A stretch of DNA of 64,000 nt, taken from the NCBI GenBank assembly GCA_965231925.1, contig OZ246894.1, positions 4,402,001 to 4,466,000 of the forward strand, written 5' to 3'. Positions 26,890-34,660 of the stretch are shown piece by piece. The DNA comes from Poriferisodalis sp965231925 (GTDB lineage Bacteria; Actinomycetota; Acidimicrobiia; Acidimicrobiales; Poriferisodalaceae). The position numbers and the translations under genes are program-made. Within the stretch, counting starts at the first letter, position 1. Every line of letters starts with the position of its first letter. Under the pieces are notes generated by a model. It saw nothing but the letters and a program-made list of their open reading frames with translations, did not search any database and was not told where the DNA came from.

Positions 26890-27294
26890 TCAGTTTTTGG
26901 GCAAGAGCTGGGTGGTCTCGATGATGCGCGAGTCCTCGAGCGCCGCCGCCCGGATGGGCGCAATGGCGAGGTAGTCGGGATCGCGGAACATGCCGACGAA
27001 CTGGGCCCGGGTGGGATAGCGCACCAGAATCGCGATGTCCCAATCCTCGTCGTCGGGGCCAATGGCGATCTTGCCCGCACGTCCCATCCAGATGGGCTCA
27101 CCGCCAAATCTCGGATGCAGTTCGGCGAAGCGCCGGCCGTACTCCCGGTACGCGGCTTCGCCCGACATGCCGTCGACGCCGTAGCCCGACTCGGCCGCGT
27201 CGCGGTACTTCAGCAAGTTGATCATCACCACCGGTTCGGCGGGGTCGCCCTCGGCGATGGTGTCGATCTGTTCGGTGCTCGCGTGAAGATGCAT
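26890..27294 (-). CDS. DUF1330-like small protein
   Basis: 134 residues from ATG 27294 (CAGGAGACCGC upstream). It has the dimeric alpha-beta barrel pattern: EPVVMINLLKYRDAAESGYG, then AAYREYGRRFAELHPRFGG and DWDIAILVRYPTRAQFVGMF, ending with DPDYLAIAPIRAAALEDSRI. The last two segments are hallmark DUF1330 features. Function is unknown in this family. It follows the PhyH dioxygenase by 52 bp on the same strand and may share its transcript. Confidence 0.75.
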   Translation of the reverse strand: MHLHASTEQIDTIAEGDPAEPVVMINLLKYRDAAESGYGVDGMSGEAAYREYGRRFAELHPRFGGEPIWMGRAGKIAIGPDDEDWDIAILVRYPTRAQFVGMFRDPDYLAIAPIRAAALEDSRIIETTQLLPKN

Positions 27295-27346
27295 GCGGTC
27301 TCCTGTTGCAGTGCAGAAAGTGTCGAAGGCCTGATTGCGACGCGGC

Positions 27347-28180
27347 TCAGCCTGATCGGGGCCAGACCACCGGGTAGCGGTCGAGCTCCATAACCGAGCC
27401 CGCCTCGAGCCCGTCCACGTGCAGCACCTGGGCAGTGCCGATGCGAGGGTCGTAACGGACGTCGGTGCCGATGTAGCGGGCGGCATAGCCCCGCCGCGCT
27501 CGGCCCTGGTTCGAGTTGCCCTGCGAGCCGTGCAGGATCATCGCCCAGAAGGCGACTGCGTCGCCGGGTTCGAGATCGAACGAGATGATGTCGTAGCTGT
27601 CCCGGTCGGCCTCGATGTCGGGCATGAGTTCGTAGTCGGGATTGCGCTCGTAGTCGTGGGCCTTCGTTGGAGCGAACGTGCGCGGCTGGAACCAGCGGTC
27701 CCAAGCATGCGAGCCCCTGACGTACTCGACCCGGCCGTTGGAGGCATCGACGGTGTCGAGTGCAATCCAGAACGACATCACCTGCCGGCCCGAAATCGGC
27801 CAGTACGGCTGGTCGTTGTGCCACGGCACCGGTTGGCTGGAACCAGGTTCCTTGACGAAGAGCTGGTCGTAGTACATGCGCACAACGGGCGAGCCGAACA
27901 TGGCGGCTGCCATCTCGCCGAGCCGGGACTGGGTGACGAATTCTTCGAACAAGGAGTGAAACCGCCACAGATCCAGCGAGCCGAAGAACCCGGTGGATGA
28001 GTAGTTGTGCGCCGTGGGACTGGGGTTGGCCATCTCGTCGGCTACGCCTCCGCGCAGCCGTTCCACCCACCCGGCGTCGACCACGTTGCGCAGCGCTACC
28101 ACCCCATCAGCGCGGAATCGCTCGATCGTGTCGTCGTCGACGAGATCGTGTGCTGGTCGATCCAGAATCGTGTAGCTCAT
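27347..28180 (-). CDS. Phytanoyl-CoA dioxygenase (PhyH) family protein
   Basis: 277 residues of the Fe(II)/2-oxoglutarate oxygenase fold. The iron ligands are His121 and Asp123 in VPWHNDQPYW and His217 in FWAMILHGSQGN; the 2-oxoglutarate-binding arginine is in the GRARRGYAARYIG segment. The middle (RVEYVRGSHAWDRWF) is typical. Bacterial members hydroxylate diverse small molecules. It is probably co-transcribed with the DUF1330-like gene and divergent from the MaoC gene. Confidence 0.88.
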   Translation of the reverse strand: MSYTILDRPAHDLVDDDTIERFRADGVVALRNVVDAGWVERLRGGVADEMANPSPTAHNYSSTGFFGSLDLWRFHSLFEEFVTQSRLGEMAAAMFGSPVVRMYYDQLFVKEPGSSQPVPWHNDQPYWPISGRQVMSFWIALDTVDASNGRVEYVRGSHAWDRWFQPRTFAPTKAHDYERNPDYELMPDIEADRDSYDIISFDLEPGDAVAFWAMILHGSQGNSNQGRARRGYAARYIGTDVRYDPRIGTAQVLHVDGLEAGSVMELDRYPVVWPRSG

Positions 28181-28325
28181 CGTCGTCCCCTGTCGCGAAC
28201 GTCAAGCCAACACGGTCAAGTCAACACGATGGATGCACTTCATTGCCAGACGATTGCCAGACCCAGCGCCGCCAGGCACTGCATCGGCGGACACTGCGCT
28301 GCCAGACTCAGAGCTGGGAGGCGAC

Positions 28326-28838
28326 ATGAGCGACGATCAAAGCAACGGCAGCGATTCGGGAGCCATCGAGGGGTTGCCGCCCCGGCCGCACCGGGGCTGG
28401 ACGTTCGACGAGCATCCGATCGGCAAGCGCTGGAGCACAAGTCGGCGAACGATCACCGAGACCGATCTGGTGGTGTACGCCACCCAGTTCGGGTTCGGCG
28501 AGGGTTTGTTCCTGGATGCCACCGCCTCAGAGCGCGCCGGTTACAGCGGGCGGTTGGTCCCCGGCAGCCTGGTGATGTCGCTGGCCGAAGGCCTCGTCAT
28601 CAGCGGCGGCGCCATTGCCGGTACCGGCATCGCCTACCTCGGCGCGACCGTCGAGGTGAAGGGGCCCACCTTCGTCGGCGACACCCTGCAGGTCGTCGCC
28701 GAGGTCACCGCCGCTCGGCTCACCTCACGGGGTGACCGCGGCATCGTGACGACCCGCAATGAGGTCTTCAACCAGCACGGCAACCTCGTGATGGTCTACT
28801 CCCCCACCCGAATGATCCTCAGCCGCCACGCCGACTAG
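28326..28838 (+). CDS. MaoC-like (R)-specific enoyl-CoA hydratase / hotdog-fold protein
   Basis: 170 residues from ATG 28326, with GGGAGG 6 bases upstream. The hotdog core is visible: SRRTITETDLVVYATQFGFG, GRLVPGSLVMSLAEGLVISG, AYLGATVEVKGPTFVGDTLQV and VFNQHGNLVMVYSPTRMI. The usual MaoC Asp-His pair is not obvious (the site reads TETDLVVYATQFGFGE), so it may be a thioesterase-like or non-catalytic hotdog. It is divergent from the PhyH gene, which may act in the same pathway. Confidence 0.75.
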   Translation: MSDDQSNGSDSGAIEGLPPRPHRGWTFDEHPIGKRWSTSRRTITETDLVVYATQFGFGEGLFLDATASERAGYSGRLVPGSLVMSLAEGLVISGGAIAGTGIAYLGATVEVKGPTFVGDTLQVVAEVTAARLTSRGDRGIVTTRNEVFNQHGNLVMVYSPTRMILSRHAD

Positions 28839-29074
28839 CGCTCTGCCCGTCTGCAGCGGTGTGTCATTCGTCGGCGGGCGTGAGGCTGTGGAAGCCCGAT
28901 CCCGGTGCGCACGGGCCACGCTGCCGGCGGGAAGTCGGGAAGTCGGGCCGGCGGGCCCACGCCCCGATGCGAGCGAGAACAAACTCAACCGCCACGTCGC
29001 CAAGCGCGCCTCGGCCGAGCCAACTGCGAACCACCGGGGCAGCGGGCAGTTGGCTAGGCCGCGGAACTCGTTGA

Positions 29075-30529
29075 TCAAGGGGCTCGGGCTTGTGCCGGGC
29101 CTCGATGGAGGGTTGGGTCTGGTTCGGTTTCTTCGGTGACAGTCCAGGTGCCGTCGGGCTGGGGGACCATCTCGTATCCGTGCTCGTGGAGGTGGTGATG
29201 GTGCCGGTGACACAGCAGCACCAAGTTGTCCAAGTTGGTGGGGCCGCCGTTGGACCAGTGCCAGATGTGGTGGGCGTCGCAGCGCGACGGCGGTGCGTGG
29301 CAGCCGGGCCAGCGGCAGTGCCGGTCACGTGCAATGAGCAGGCGTCGCAGCCGTCGTGGCACGGTGCGGCGGGAGCGGCCGACGTCGGCTGATCCGCCGG
29401 GACCTCCCAAGATGACCGGGATGATCTCGGCGTCGCATGCCAGCTTGCGCACGATCTCGGGCGGCAGTTCGGTGCCGGCGTCGGTGAGGCCCACCTCGTC
29501 GGTGTGGCCCCGCAGAGCGTCGAGGCCGATGAGGATGCTGACCTGTGCGGGGGGCAGCCGCGGCTCAAGGCTCACCTCGTCTCCGCCGGCGGGCCGGTCA
29601 CAGCACTCGCCGCCGGGCCACTGGGCGCGGGCTCGCAGTCGCTCGACTGCAGCAGCGTCCGCGTCGGTGGCCGTGATGCCTGCGAGCACATAGGCGAGCA
29701 CGTCAGCGTCTCGCTGAGCGGGAGTGCGGCGCTCGCTGGGGACCTGCTTGTCATCAACCCAGTACTCGCGACGCAGCATTTCGAGTGCAGCCTCGATCTG
29801 GGCGCCCGCGGCAGGATCAAACTTCGCCCACAGCCGCAGCATCCCGTCGTGGTCTCGCTGCCATCCCGCCCCACGAGCCTTGCGCTGCCGCTCGAAACGC
29901 TCCATCGACGTCTCGACGCTGTGGTCGGCCTCGGCTCGGCGAATACGGCGTCGCGTGGCGTCGGCGTCCTCGCCGGCCGCGGCGCCAACCAGATCGGAGC
30001 GCACTGCCGCAGGCACCCGGGCGTCGCACAGCGCCTCGGCCTGATCGGGCGTGATGTCTCCAACGGACATCGCCACCAGCACCTCGTCGTGCTCGCGGGC
30101 CTTGGCCGCGATGCGGGCCATGCGACGCGCATCGCGCCCCGACACCCCCGCCGCGTCGCGCAGCGTCTGATGCACACCGCCATCGGGTCCCCCGCTTGAG
30201 ACGTTCAACGCGTCGAGCGCTCCGAGCACCTCGGCGCGGTAGCCGGCCAGCCGGTTCGCGACCCGCTCGATGTCGCCCAGCACGGCTTCGAGCTCACCGC
30301 GGCAAAGCCCAGCGAGCTCTGCGGCATCCAACCGCCGAAGACCGTGCACGCCCCGCGACGCACCGCACCCGACCGAACCAGCAAGACCCGCGCCCGCAGC
30401 GTCGGCGCTGGCGGGCTCGGGAGCGCCGCTCGCGTCGGCGGCGGTGCCGTTGGCGTGGGCTGTGTCGCGGCTGGCATCGGCTGGGTTGCCGCGGGCCTGC
30501 TTGGCCCCTCTCTCTGCGTCTCTCAGCAT
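29075..30529 (-). CDS. DUF222 / HNH endonuclease domain protein (13E12 type)
   Basis: 484 residues from ATG 30529. An alanine-rich N-terminal segment precedes the DUF222 domain (about 60-330, with EVLGALDALNVSSGGPDG and MARIAAKAREHDEVLVAM). The C-terminal HNH nuclease is clear: RRLLIARDRHCRWPGCHAPP, then CDAHHIWHWSNGGPTNLDNL and LLCHRHHHHLHEHG. Such genes are multi-copy in actinobacteria and act as mobile or phage-linked elements of unclear role. A truncated copy of its 5' end lies directly upstream, sharing the first codons and about 30 bp of leader. Confidence 0.85.
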   Translation of the reverse strand: MLRDAERGAKQARGNPADASRDTAHANGTAADASGAPEPASADAAGAGLAGSVGCGASRGVHGLRRLDAAELAGLCRGELEAVLGDIERVANRLAGYRAEVLGALDALNVSSGGPDGGVHQTLRDAAGVSGRDARRMARIAAKAREHDEVLVAMSVGDITPDQAEALCDARVPAAVRSDLVGAAAGEDADATRRRIRRAEADHSVETSMERFERQRKARGAGWQRDHDGMLRLWAKFDPAAGAQIEAALEMLRREYWVDDKQVPSERRTPAQRDADVLAYVLAGITATDADAAAVERLRARAQWPGGECCDRPAGGDEVSLEPRLPPAQVSILIGLDALRGHTDEVGLTDAGTELPPEIVRKLACDAEIIPVILGGPGGSADVGRSRRTVPRRLRRLLIARDRHCRWPGCHAPPSRCDAHHIWHWSNGGPTNLDNLVLLCHRHHHHLHEHGYEMVPQPDGTWTVTEETEPDPTLHRGPAQARAP

Positions 30530-30732
30530 GGGAACGACTGTACGGAATGGGTGTGACAGCAAAGCTGGCGACCGGACTGCCCGCACGACGCGTCGGGGCC
30601 GGCCGGGCTGTCGGGATCGAGGCCGTCGGCTGCTTTAGCTCGGCTGGACTTGAGTGCAGCGCTGGCGGCACCGTTGGCGTGGGCCATTTTGCCGCTGGCT
30701 TGCCCGGCCTCGCCTGTTGCTTCTCTCAGCAT
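30523..30732 (-). pseudogene. Truncated tandem copy of the DUF222/HNH gene 5' end
   Basis: ATG 30732 is followed by MLREATGEAGQASGKMAHAN, which resembles the start of the intact gene (MLRDAERGAKQARGN, then AHANG). The 30 bases before both starts also match (TGCTGT-ACACCC...GTAC-G-TGTTC-CATGCTGAGAGA). The frame ends after 69 codons, just inside the intact gene, with no DUF222 or HNH domain. It is the residue of a tandem duplication with an internal deletion. Confidence 0.65.
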
Positions 30733-31013
30733 GAGAACAACCGTACAAAGAGGGTGTCACAGCAAGACCGACGAGTGAGCACCCCACGCGACACAGCGCG
30801 CCAGATTGGCCCGCTCCCGCCGCGGGCGCTGCTCGTTGCGTCTCCACGCACTTGGGGTTGCTGTCCACGTTCATGAAGTCGAACTGGCGGGAGTCCACCT
30901 GCGCCGACTCCAAAACCGGAAAGAAGTTCGCCGAGCGTCAATGGGTCGGCGAGATCGACCGTGCTGGCAGTACGGTCGGCGCGGTTCTTGAATCGACGGC
31001 GGGGAGCAGGTAG
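30733..31013. other. Intergenic, no supported gene
   Basis: 281 bp between the HNH remnant (-) and the SDR gene (+). The first 30 bp belong to the duplicated leader of the HNH genes. The rest has only short frames with no recognisable product. The SDR promoter presumably lies in its right part. Confidence 0.5.
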
Positions 31014-31790
31014 ATGAGCAGGTTCACGGGACGGGTGGTGATCGTGACGGGCGCGGCCGGCGGGATCGGGTTGGCGGCGTGCGAGCGGTTCGCATCTGAG
31101 GGGGCGTCGGTGGTGGCCGTCGACCTTGCGACGACCGACCTGGGCGCTGCCGTGGCGGCGGTGGAAGCGCAGGGCGGCACGGCGCTGGCGGTCGGCGCTG
31201 ATGTGACCAGATCCGACGAGGTGGCCGGCTACGTGCAGGCGACGCTCGACAACTTCGGTCAAGTCGACGTCCTGTTCAACAACGCCGGCATCGAGGGCAC
31301 CTACGCCCCGATGATCGAATACACCGAAGACTCGTTCGACCAAGTCATGGCGGTCAACGTGCGCGGCGTCTGGCTGGGCATCAAATACGCCGCCCCGGCG
31401 ATGATCGCGAGCGGCGGCGGCTCGATCGTCAACACTGCATCGGTGGCAGGCCTGTTCGGCTCGCGGGGCATCTCTCCGTACTCGGCGAGCAAGCACGCCG
31501 TGGCCGGGCTCACCAAGTCGGCCGCGCTCGAGCTGGCCACGTCGGGAGTGCGGGTGAACGCTGTGTGCCCGGCGCCGATCGAGACACGCATGATGCGCTC
31601 GCTGGAAACCTTCATCGGCGGCGACGATGCCGACGACATCCGCAAGGCAATGGCCGAGCGCTTGCCGGTACAGCGCTACGGCGAGCCTCACGAGGTTGCG
31701 GCATTGGTGGCGTTCCTGGCTTCCGACGACGCCAGCTACATCACCGGCAGCCTGTACCCCATCGACGGCGGCTACAGCGCCGGCCGCTGA
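31014..31790 (+). CDS. Short-chain dehydrogenase/reductase
   Basis: 258 residues, classical SDR. The cofactor loop is TGAAGGIG (12-19), NNAG lies at 89-92, and the catalytic set is Ser143, Tyr156 and Lys160 in YSASK. The C-terminus, ITGSLYPIDGGYSAG, is typical. Asp37 after the second strand (VVAVDLA) favours NAD over NADP. Substrate unknown. It ends 7 bp before tRNA-Tyr, which reads the other way. Confidence 0.92.
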   Translation: MSRFTGRVVIVTGAAGGIGLAACERFASEGASVVAVDLATTDLGAAVAAVEAQGGTALAVGADVTRSDEVAGYVQATLDNFGQVDVLFNNAGIEGTYAPMIEYTEDSFDQVMAVNVRGVWLGIKYAAPAMIASGGGSIVNTASVAGLFGSRGISPYSASKHAVAGLTKSAALELATSGVRVNAVCPAPIETRMMRSLETFIGGDDADDIRKAMAERLPVQRYGEPHEVAALVAFLASDDASYITGSLYPIDGGYSAGR

Positions 31791-31797
31791 TTCGCGC

Positions 31798-31882
31798 TGG
31801 TGGGCCGGGGAGGATTCGAACCTCCGTAGGCGAAGCCGACGGGTTTACAGCCCGCTCCCTTTGTCCGCTCGGGCACCGACCC
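31798..31882 (-). tRNA. tRNA-Tyr (GTA anticodon)
   Basis: Class II tRNA of 85 nt including an encoded CCA. The acceptor GGGTCGG pairs with CCGGCCC (one U-G), the anticodon loop is CTGTAAA, there is a long variable arm and the T-loop is GTTCGAA. A 20-nt copy of its 5' end stands 75 bp upstream on the same strand. Confidence 0.95.
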
Positions 31883-31929
31883 CAGATGAGCACCGAAGCC
31901 TAAGGCGTCGCGGAACTCCCGCAACGAAA

Positions 31930-31980
31930 CCGAGCGGACAAAGACAACACACACAGCGTCCGCTCGGGCACCGACCCCAG
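31930..31980 (-). repeat. tRNA-Tyr 5' fragment folded into an inverted repeat
   Basis: 31958-31980 repeats 31863-31885 exactly (23 bp), covering the first 20 nt of tRNA-Tyr. The inner ten bases CCGAGCGGAC also have a perfect inverted partner 18 nt away (31930-31939). On the minus strand this makes a hairpin followed by TTTCG, just upstream of the tRNA. It may be a terminator, an att remnant or a processing signal. Confidence 0.7.
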
Positions 31981-32079
31981 AGGTGGGCAGGCTACCGTCG
32001 CACGTGGCGCCGACAGCATGGTCGAATGCAGCGCAAGTGCCAGAGTCCGGGGCCTGATTCGCCTCGCTAGCTTGCGGTC

Positions 32080-32568
32080 ATGGCTTCATTCGACGTCGTT
32101 TCCAAAGTGGACATGCAGGAGATCCGCAATGCGGTGGATCAGGCGTCTCGCGAGATCGCCAACCGGTACGACTTCCGCAACACTGGCAGTGCCGTGGAAC
32201 TCGGTGACGATGCCATCAACATGCGGTCGAGCACCGAGGATCGCCTCACAGCAATGCGCCATGTGCTCGAAGAGAAGCTGGTGCGGCGCCAGGTCAGCCT
32301 GAAGGCCGTCCACTACGGCAATGTCGAGGAGGCCTCTGGCGGCACGGTCCGCCAAGCAGCCTCACTGCAAGCCGGCATCTCATCGGACCGCGCCCGCGAG
32401 CTGAACAAATTCATCAAGGGACTCGGCATCAAGGGCGTGCAGTCGCAGACTCAGGGCGACCAGCTGCGAGTGATGTCGAAGAAACGCGACGACTTGCAGA
32501 CCGTGATCACCGAGCTCAAAGCAGGCGATTTCGACGTGCCCTTGCAGTTCGAGAACTTCCGGGACTGA
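32080..32568 (+). CDS. YajQ-family nucleotide-binding protein
   Basis: 162 residues, full family length. Signatures are MASFDVVSKVDMQEIRNAVD, then REIANRYDFRNTGSAVEL and the C-terminal IKGLGIKGVQSQTQGDQLRV, followed by KKRDDLQTVI and FDVPLQFENFRD. YajQ proteins bind nucleic acids or cyclic di-GMP and have been linked to temperate-phage gene control and virulence regulation. It stands alone between tRNA-Tyr and htpX. Confidence 0.93.
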   Translation: MASFDVVSKVDMQEIRNAVDQASREIANRYDFRNTGSAVELGDDAINMRSSTEDRLTAMRHVLEEKLVRRQVSLKAVHYGNVEEASGGTVRQAASLQAGISSDRARELNKFIKGLGIKGVQSQTQGDQLRVMSKKRDDLQTVITELKAGDFDVPLQFENFRD

Positions 32569-32646
32569 GCCCAACCCTCGGCGGTTGCCTGGCCGGAGCC
32601 CGATGTCTCGACCGGGCTGGGCTGCCGGGCTGCGCGGGGCGTCTGG

Positions 32647-33501
32647 CTAGATCGCTTCCTGCCAGGAGCCGTCACGCAGGCGGCGGATGCGCTCCTCCAT
32701 CGGCGGGTGTGTGGTGAACAGCCCCTTGAAGCCCATCCGGCGGCTGGCCAGCGGGTTGGCGATGTACATCTGGGCCTGATTCGGGTCGGCCAGGCTGGGC
32801 ACGGTCTTGGAGGCCACATCCAGCTTCTCGAGCGCTTGGGCGAGCGGCTCGCCGTCGCTGATCATCCGAGCGGCAGTGCGATCGGCCTGGTACTCGCGGC
32901 TGCGGCTGATGGCCATCTGCAGCAGCATCGCGGCAATCGGCGCCAAGATGATCAGCAGGATCTCGCCGAATGGGTTGCGATCGTTGTCGCGACCGCCGCC
33001 CCCGAAAATCAGCGCGAATTGGGCCATGCGGGCGGCAAACGTGATCGCTGTGGCCACTGCTGCTGCCACCGAGCCGATGAGGATGTCACGGTTGCGGATG
33101 TGCGCCATCTCGTGGGCCAGCACGCCGCGGATCTCGTACCAGCTCAGGTGGCGGATGAGCCCTTCGGTGACGCACACCGCTGCGTTGCGGGGATTGCGGC
33201 CGGTGGCGAAGGCGTTGGGCTGCGGGTCGGGCGAGACATAGAGCCGAGGCATCGGCATGTCCGACAGCGTGGTGAGCTCACCCATGATCCGCCAGTACTC
33301 AGGGAGCTGATGGGGCTCGACCTCTTGGGCTCGGGCGGAGCGGATCGCCAGCTTGTCGCTGAACCAGTAGCTGCCGCCCACCATGACCAAGGCGATGATG
33401 ACGGCGATCACCAGGCCGCCTTGGCCCCAGAAGCTGCCGATCCACAGGATCAAGCCGGCGAGTCCAGCCAGGAGAACGGTGGTCTTGGCCGTGTTGCGCA
33501 C
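32647..33501 (-). CDS. htpX: Membrane zinc metalloprotease HtpX
   Basis: 284 residues. Two N-terminal membrane segments (TVLLAGLAGLILWIGSFWG and GGLVIAVIIALVMVGGSYW) are followed by NAFATGRNPRNAAVCVTEGL and the zinc motif HEMAH (His130, Glu131, His134). The third ligand is Glu203 in SREYQADRTAARM, and two further hydrophobic stretches are present. HtpX degrades misfolded membrane proteins under stress, overlapping in role with FtsH. It is a complete, ordinary member. Confidence 0.95.
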   Translation of the reverse strand: MRNTAKTTVLLAGLAGLILWIGSFWGQGGLVIAVIIALVMVGGSYWFSDKLAIRSARAQEVEPHQLPEYWRIMGELTTLSDMPMPRLYVSPDPQPNAFATGRNPRNAAVCVTEGLIRHLSWYEIRGVLAHEMAHIRNRDILIGSVAAAVATAITFAARMAQFALIFGGGGRDNDRNPFGEILLIILAPIAAMLLQMAISRSREYQADRTAARMISDGEPLAQALEKLDVASKTVPSLADPNQAQMYIANPLASRRMGFKGLFTTHPPMEERIRRLRDGSWQEAI

Positions 33502-33663
33502 GTTGTGTAGTACCTCGTTTTCGACGTCGCGTACCAGACGCCCTGCGGTCGCGACTCAGGCTAATGAAGGCGATCCGCCGCTCAGGCGCGGGTCGGTCGA
33601 TCCGGCGGCGACGCAACGGCGCTGGCGAGGCTGTCCGTGAGGTTCTGACTGCGCGCTGCGTGC

Positions 33664-33958
33664 TCAGTTCTTCGCGTCGACGAGGCGCCAGTCGTCTGAG
33701 CCGGGGCTGTAGCGGCCGCGGAAGTCGGGGTCGTAGGCGGCAGCCAGCTCTGCTGTGCGGCCGATCGAGGACCGGTAGGCGTTGATGATGGCGTCTTCGG
33801 CACGGGTTGGTGTGGATGTGGGGGACGCTGTCGGGGATCGTGTCCACCTCATGGCGGCCCGTGTGCAGGATCGATACGTCGTAACCCCGCTCGACCAGCC
33901 CGTTCACCACACCGGGCCCTGTCGGCCCCGTGCCGCCGATCACCAATGCTGATTTCAC
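33664..33958 (-). pseudogene. Collapsed NAD-dependent epimerase/dehydratase-type gene
   Basis: Codons 1-52 (33958 to about 33803) read MKSALVIGGTGPTGPGVVNG and continue LVERGYDVSILHTGRHE, an intact Rossmann start. In the next frame the sequence picks up a plausible C-terminus, RAEDAIINAYRSSIGRTAEL, with PDFRGRYSPGSDDWRLVDAK, ending at 33664. The 200 or more residues normally between them are missing and the frames differ. The gene has lost its core by deletion. Confidence 0.65.
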
Positions 33959-34030
33959 GCGCTCATGCTGTCAGGTTCAGCGACCGCGCCCGATTCCGTC
34001 GAACTGACGTCGATTGCGGTGTCGAGACCG

Positions 34031-34651
34031 TCAACCGAAGACTTGCCCCAGCCACGTGAGAAATGTCCGAGCTGCAGGCCGCTGGAGATCGAATACACCC
34101 GCCCGAATCGATGTCCCCATGCGTCTGCCCTCTGCACGCACCGCAAGCCAAGCATGCACCTCAGCCTTTGACGGCTTTGGAGGACGGTCAGCCTCGGGAA
34201 CCTGCGCGACGTAGTTCTGGGCGTGAGGCCAGACTCCGTCGCCTGGGGGGATCAGTTCACTCACGAAGTCTTCAAGTTCTCCGGGACTCGTGTTGTCAGG
34301 CATCAGCCAAACGCCGACTCTCGGGTGTTCAGGCTGACGCGGCATCACGACCGTTCCTGCCGGATCTGGCCCTTCAGGGAGCAGAATCTTGGCGTCGCTC
34401 AGGCAGTTACCAATGCTCTGCCAACGACTCACGATTCCTGAATCCGCATCGACGACGACGCCAAGCGAAGTTCGACCTTCCGCTACAGCCTCGGTCGCGA
34501 GGCTGTCCAAGACACTCTCGACACTGTTCTTCTTGGTGATCTCAAATGCAACATCGCGACCGGACCGGTCGTTCAGATGCCAAATGACACTCTCGTCGTC
34601 GCCACCTTCGACGAGCAGCAGCTTTTCTGGGACACCGCTCGGTACAGCCAT
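34031..34651 (-). CDS. DUF3226 TOPRIM-fold protein, partner of the AAA ATPase
   Basis: 206 residues. TOPRIM acids are visible: Glu15 and Asp18/19 in LLLVEGGDDES, Asp68 and Asp70 in GVVVDADSG, and the DUF3226 hallmark VGVWLMPDN (Asp119) followed by GELEDFV (Glu127, Asp128). TOPRIM domains cut or join nucleic acid using a metal. The gene starts 9 bp after the ATPase ends, so both are one operon. OLD nucleases and PARIS join an ABC-type ATPase to a TOPRIM nuclease (fused in OLD; separate AriA plus DUF4435 AriB in PARIS), so I infer an anti-phage effector. Confidence 0.8.
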   Translation of the reverse strand: MAVPSGVPEKLLLVEGGDDESVIWHLNDRSGRDVAFEITKKNSVESVLDSLATEAVAEGRTSLGVVVDADSGIVSRWQSIGNCLSDAKILLPEGPDPAGTVVMPRQPEHPRVGVWLMPDNTSPGELEDFVSELIPPGDGVWPHAQNYVAQVPEADRPPKPSKAEVHAWLAVRAEGRRMGTSIRAGVFDLQRPAARTFLTWLGQVFG

Positions 34652-34660
34652 CTCTGCGAG

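Noticed and set aside
30635..30913. A 92-codon frame covering the HNH leader repeat
   Set aside because: It reads across the duplicated leader in the wrong frame and has no known family.
33299..33958. Long read-through of the epimerase remnant into htpX
   Set aside because: Only the first 52 codons look native; the rest is antiparallel-frame noise over htpX.
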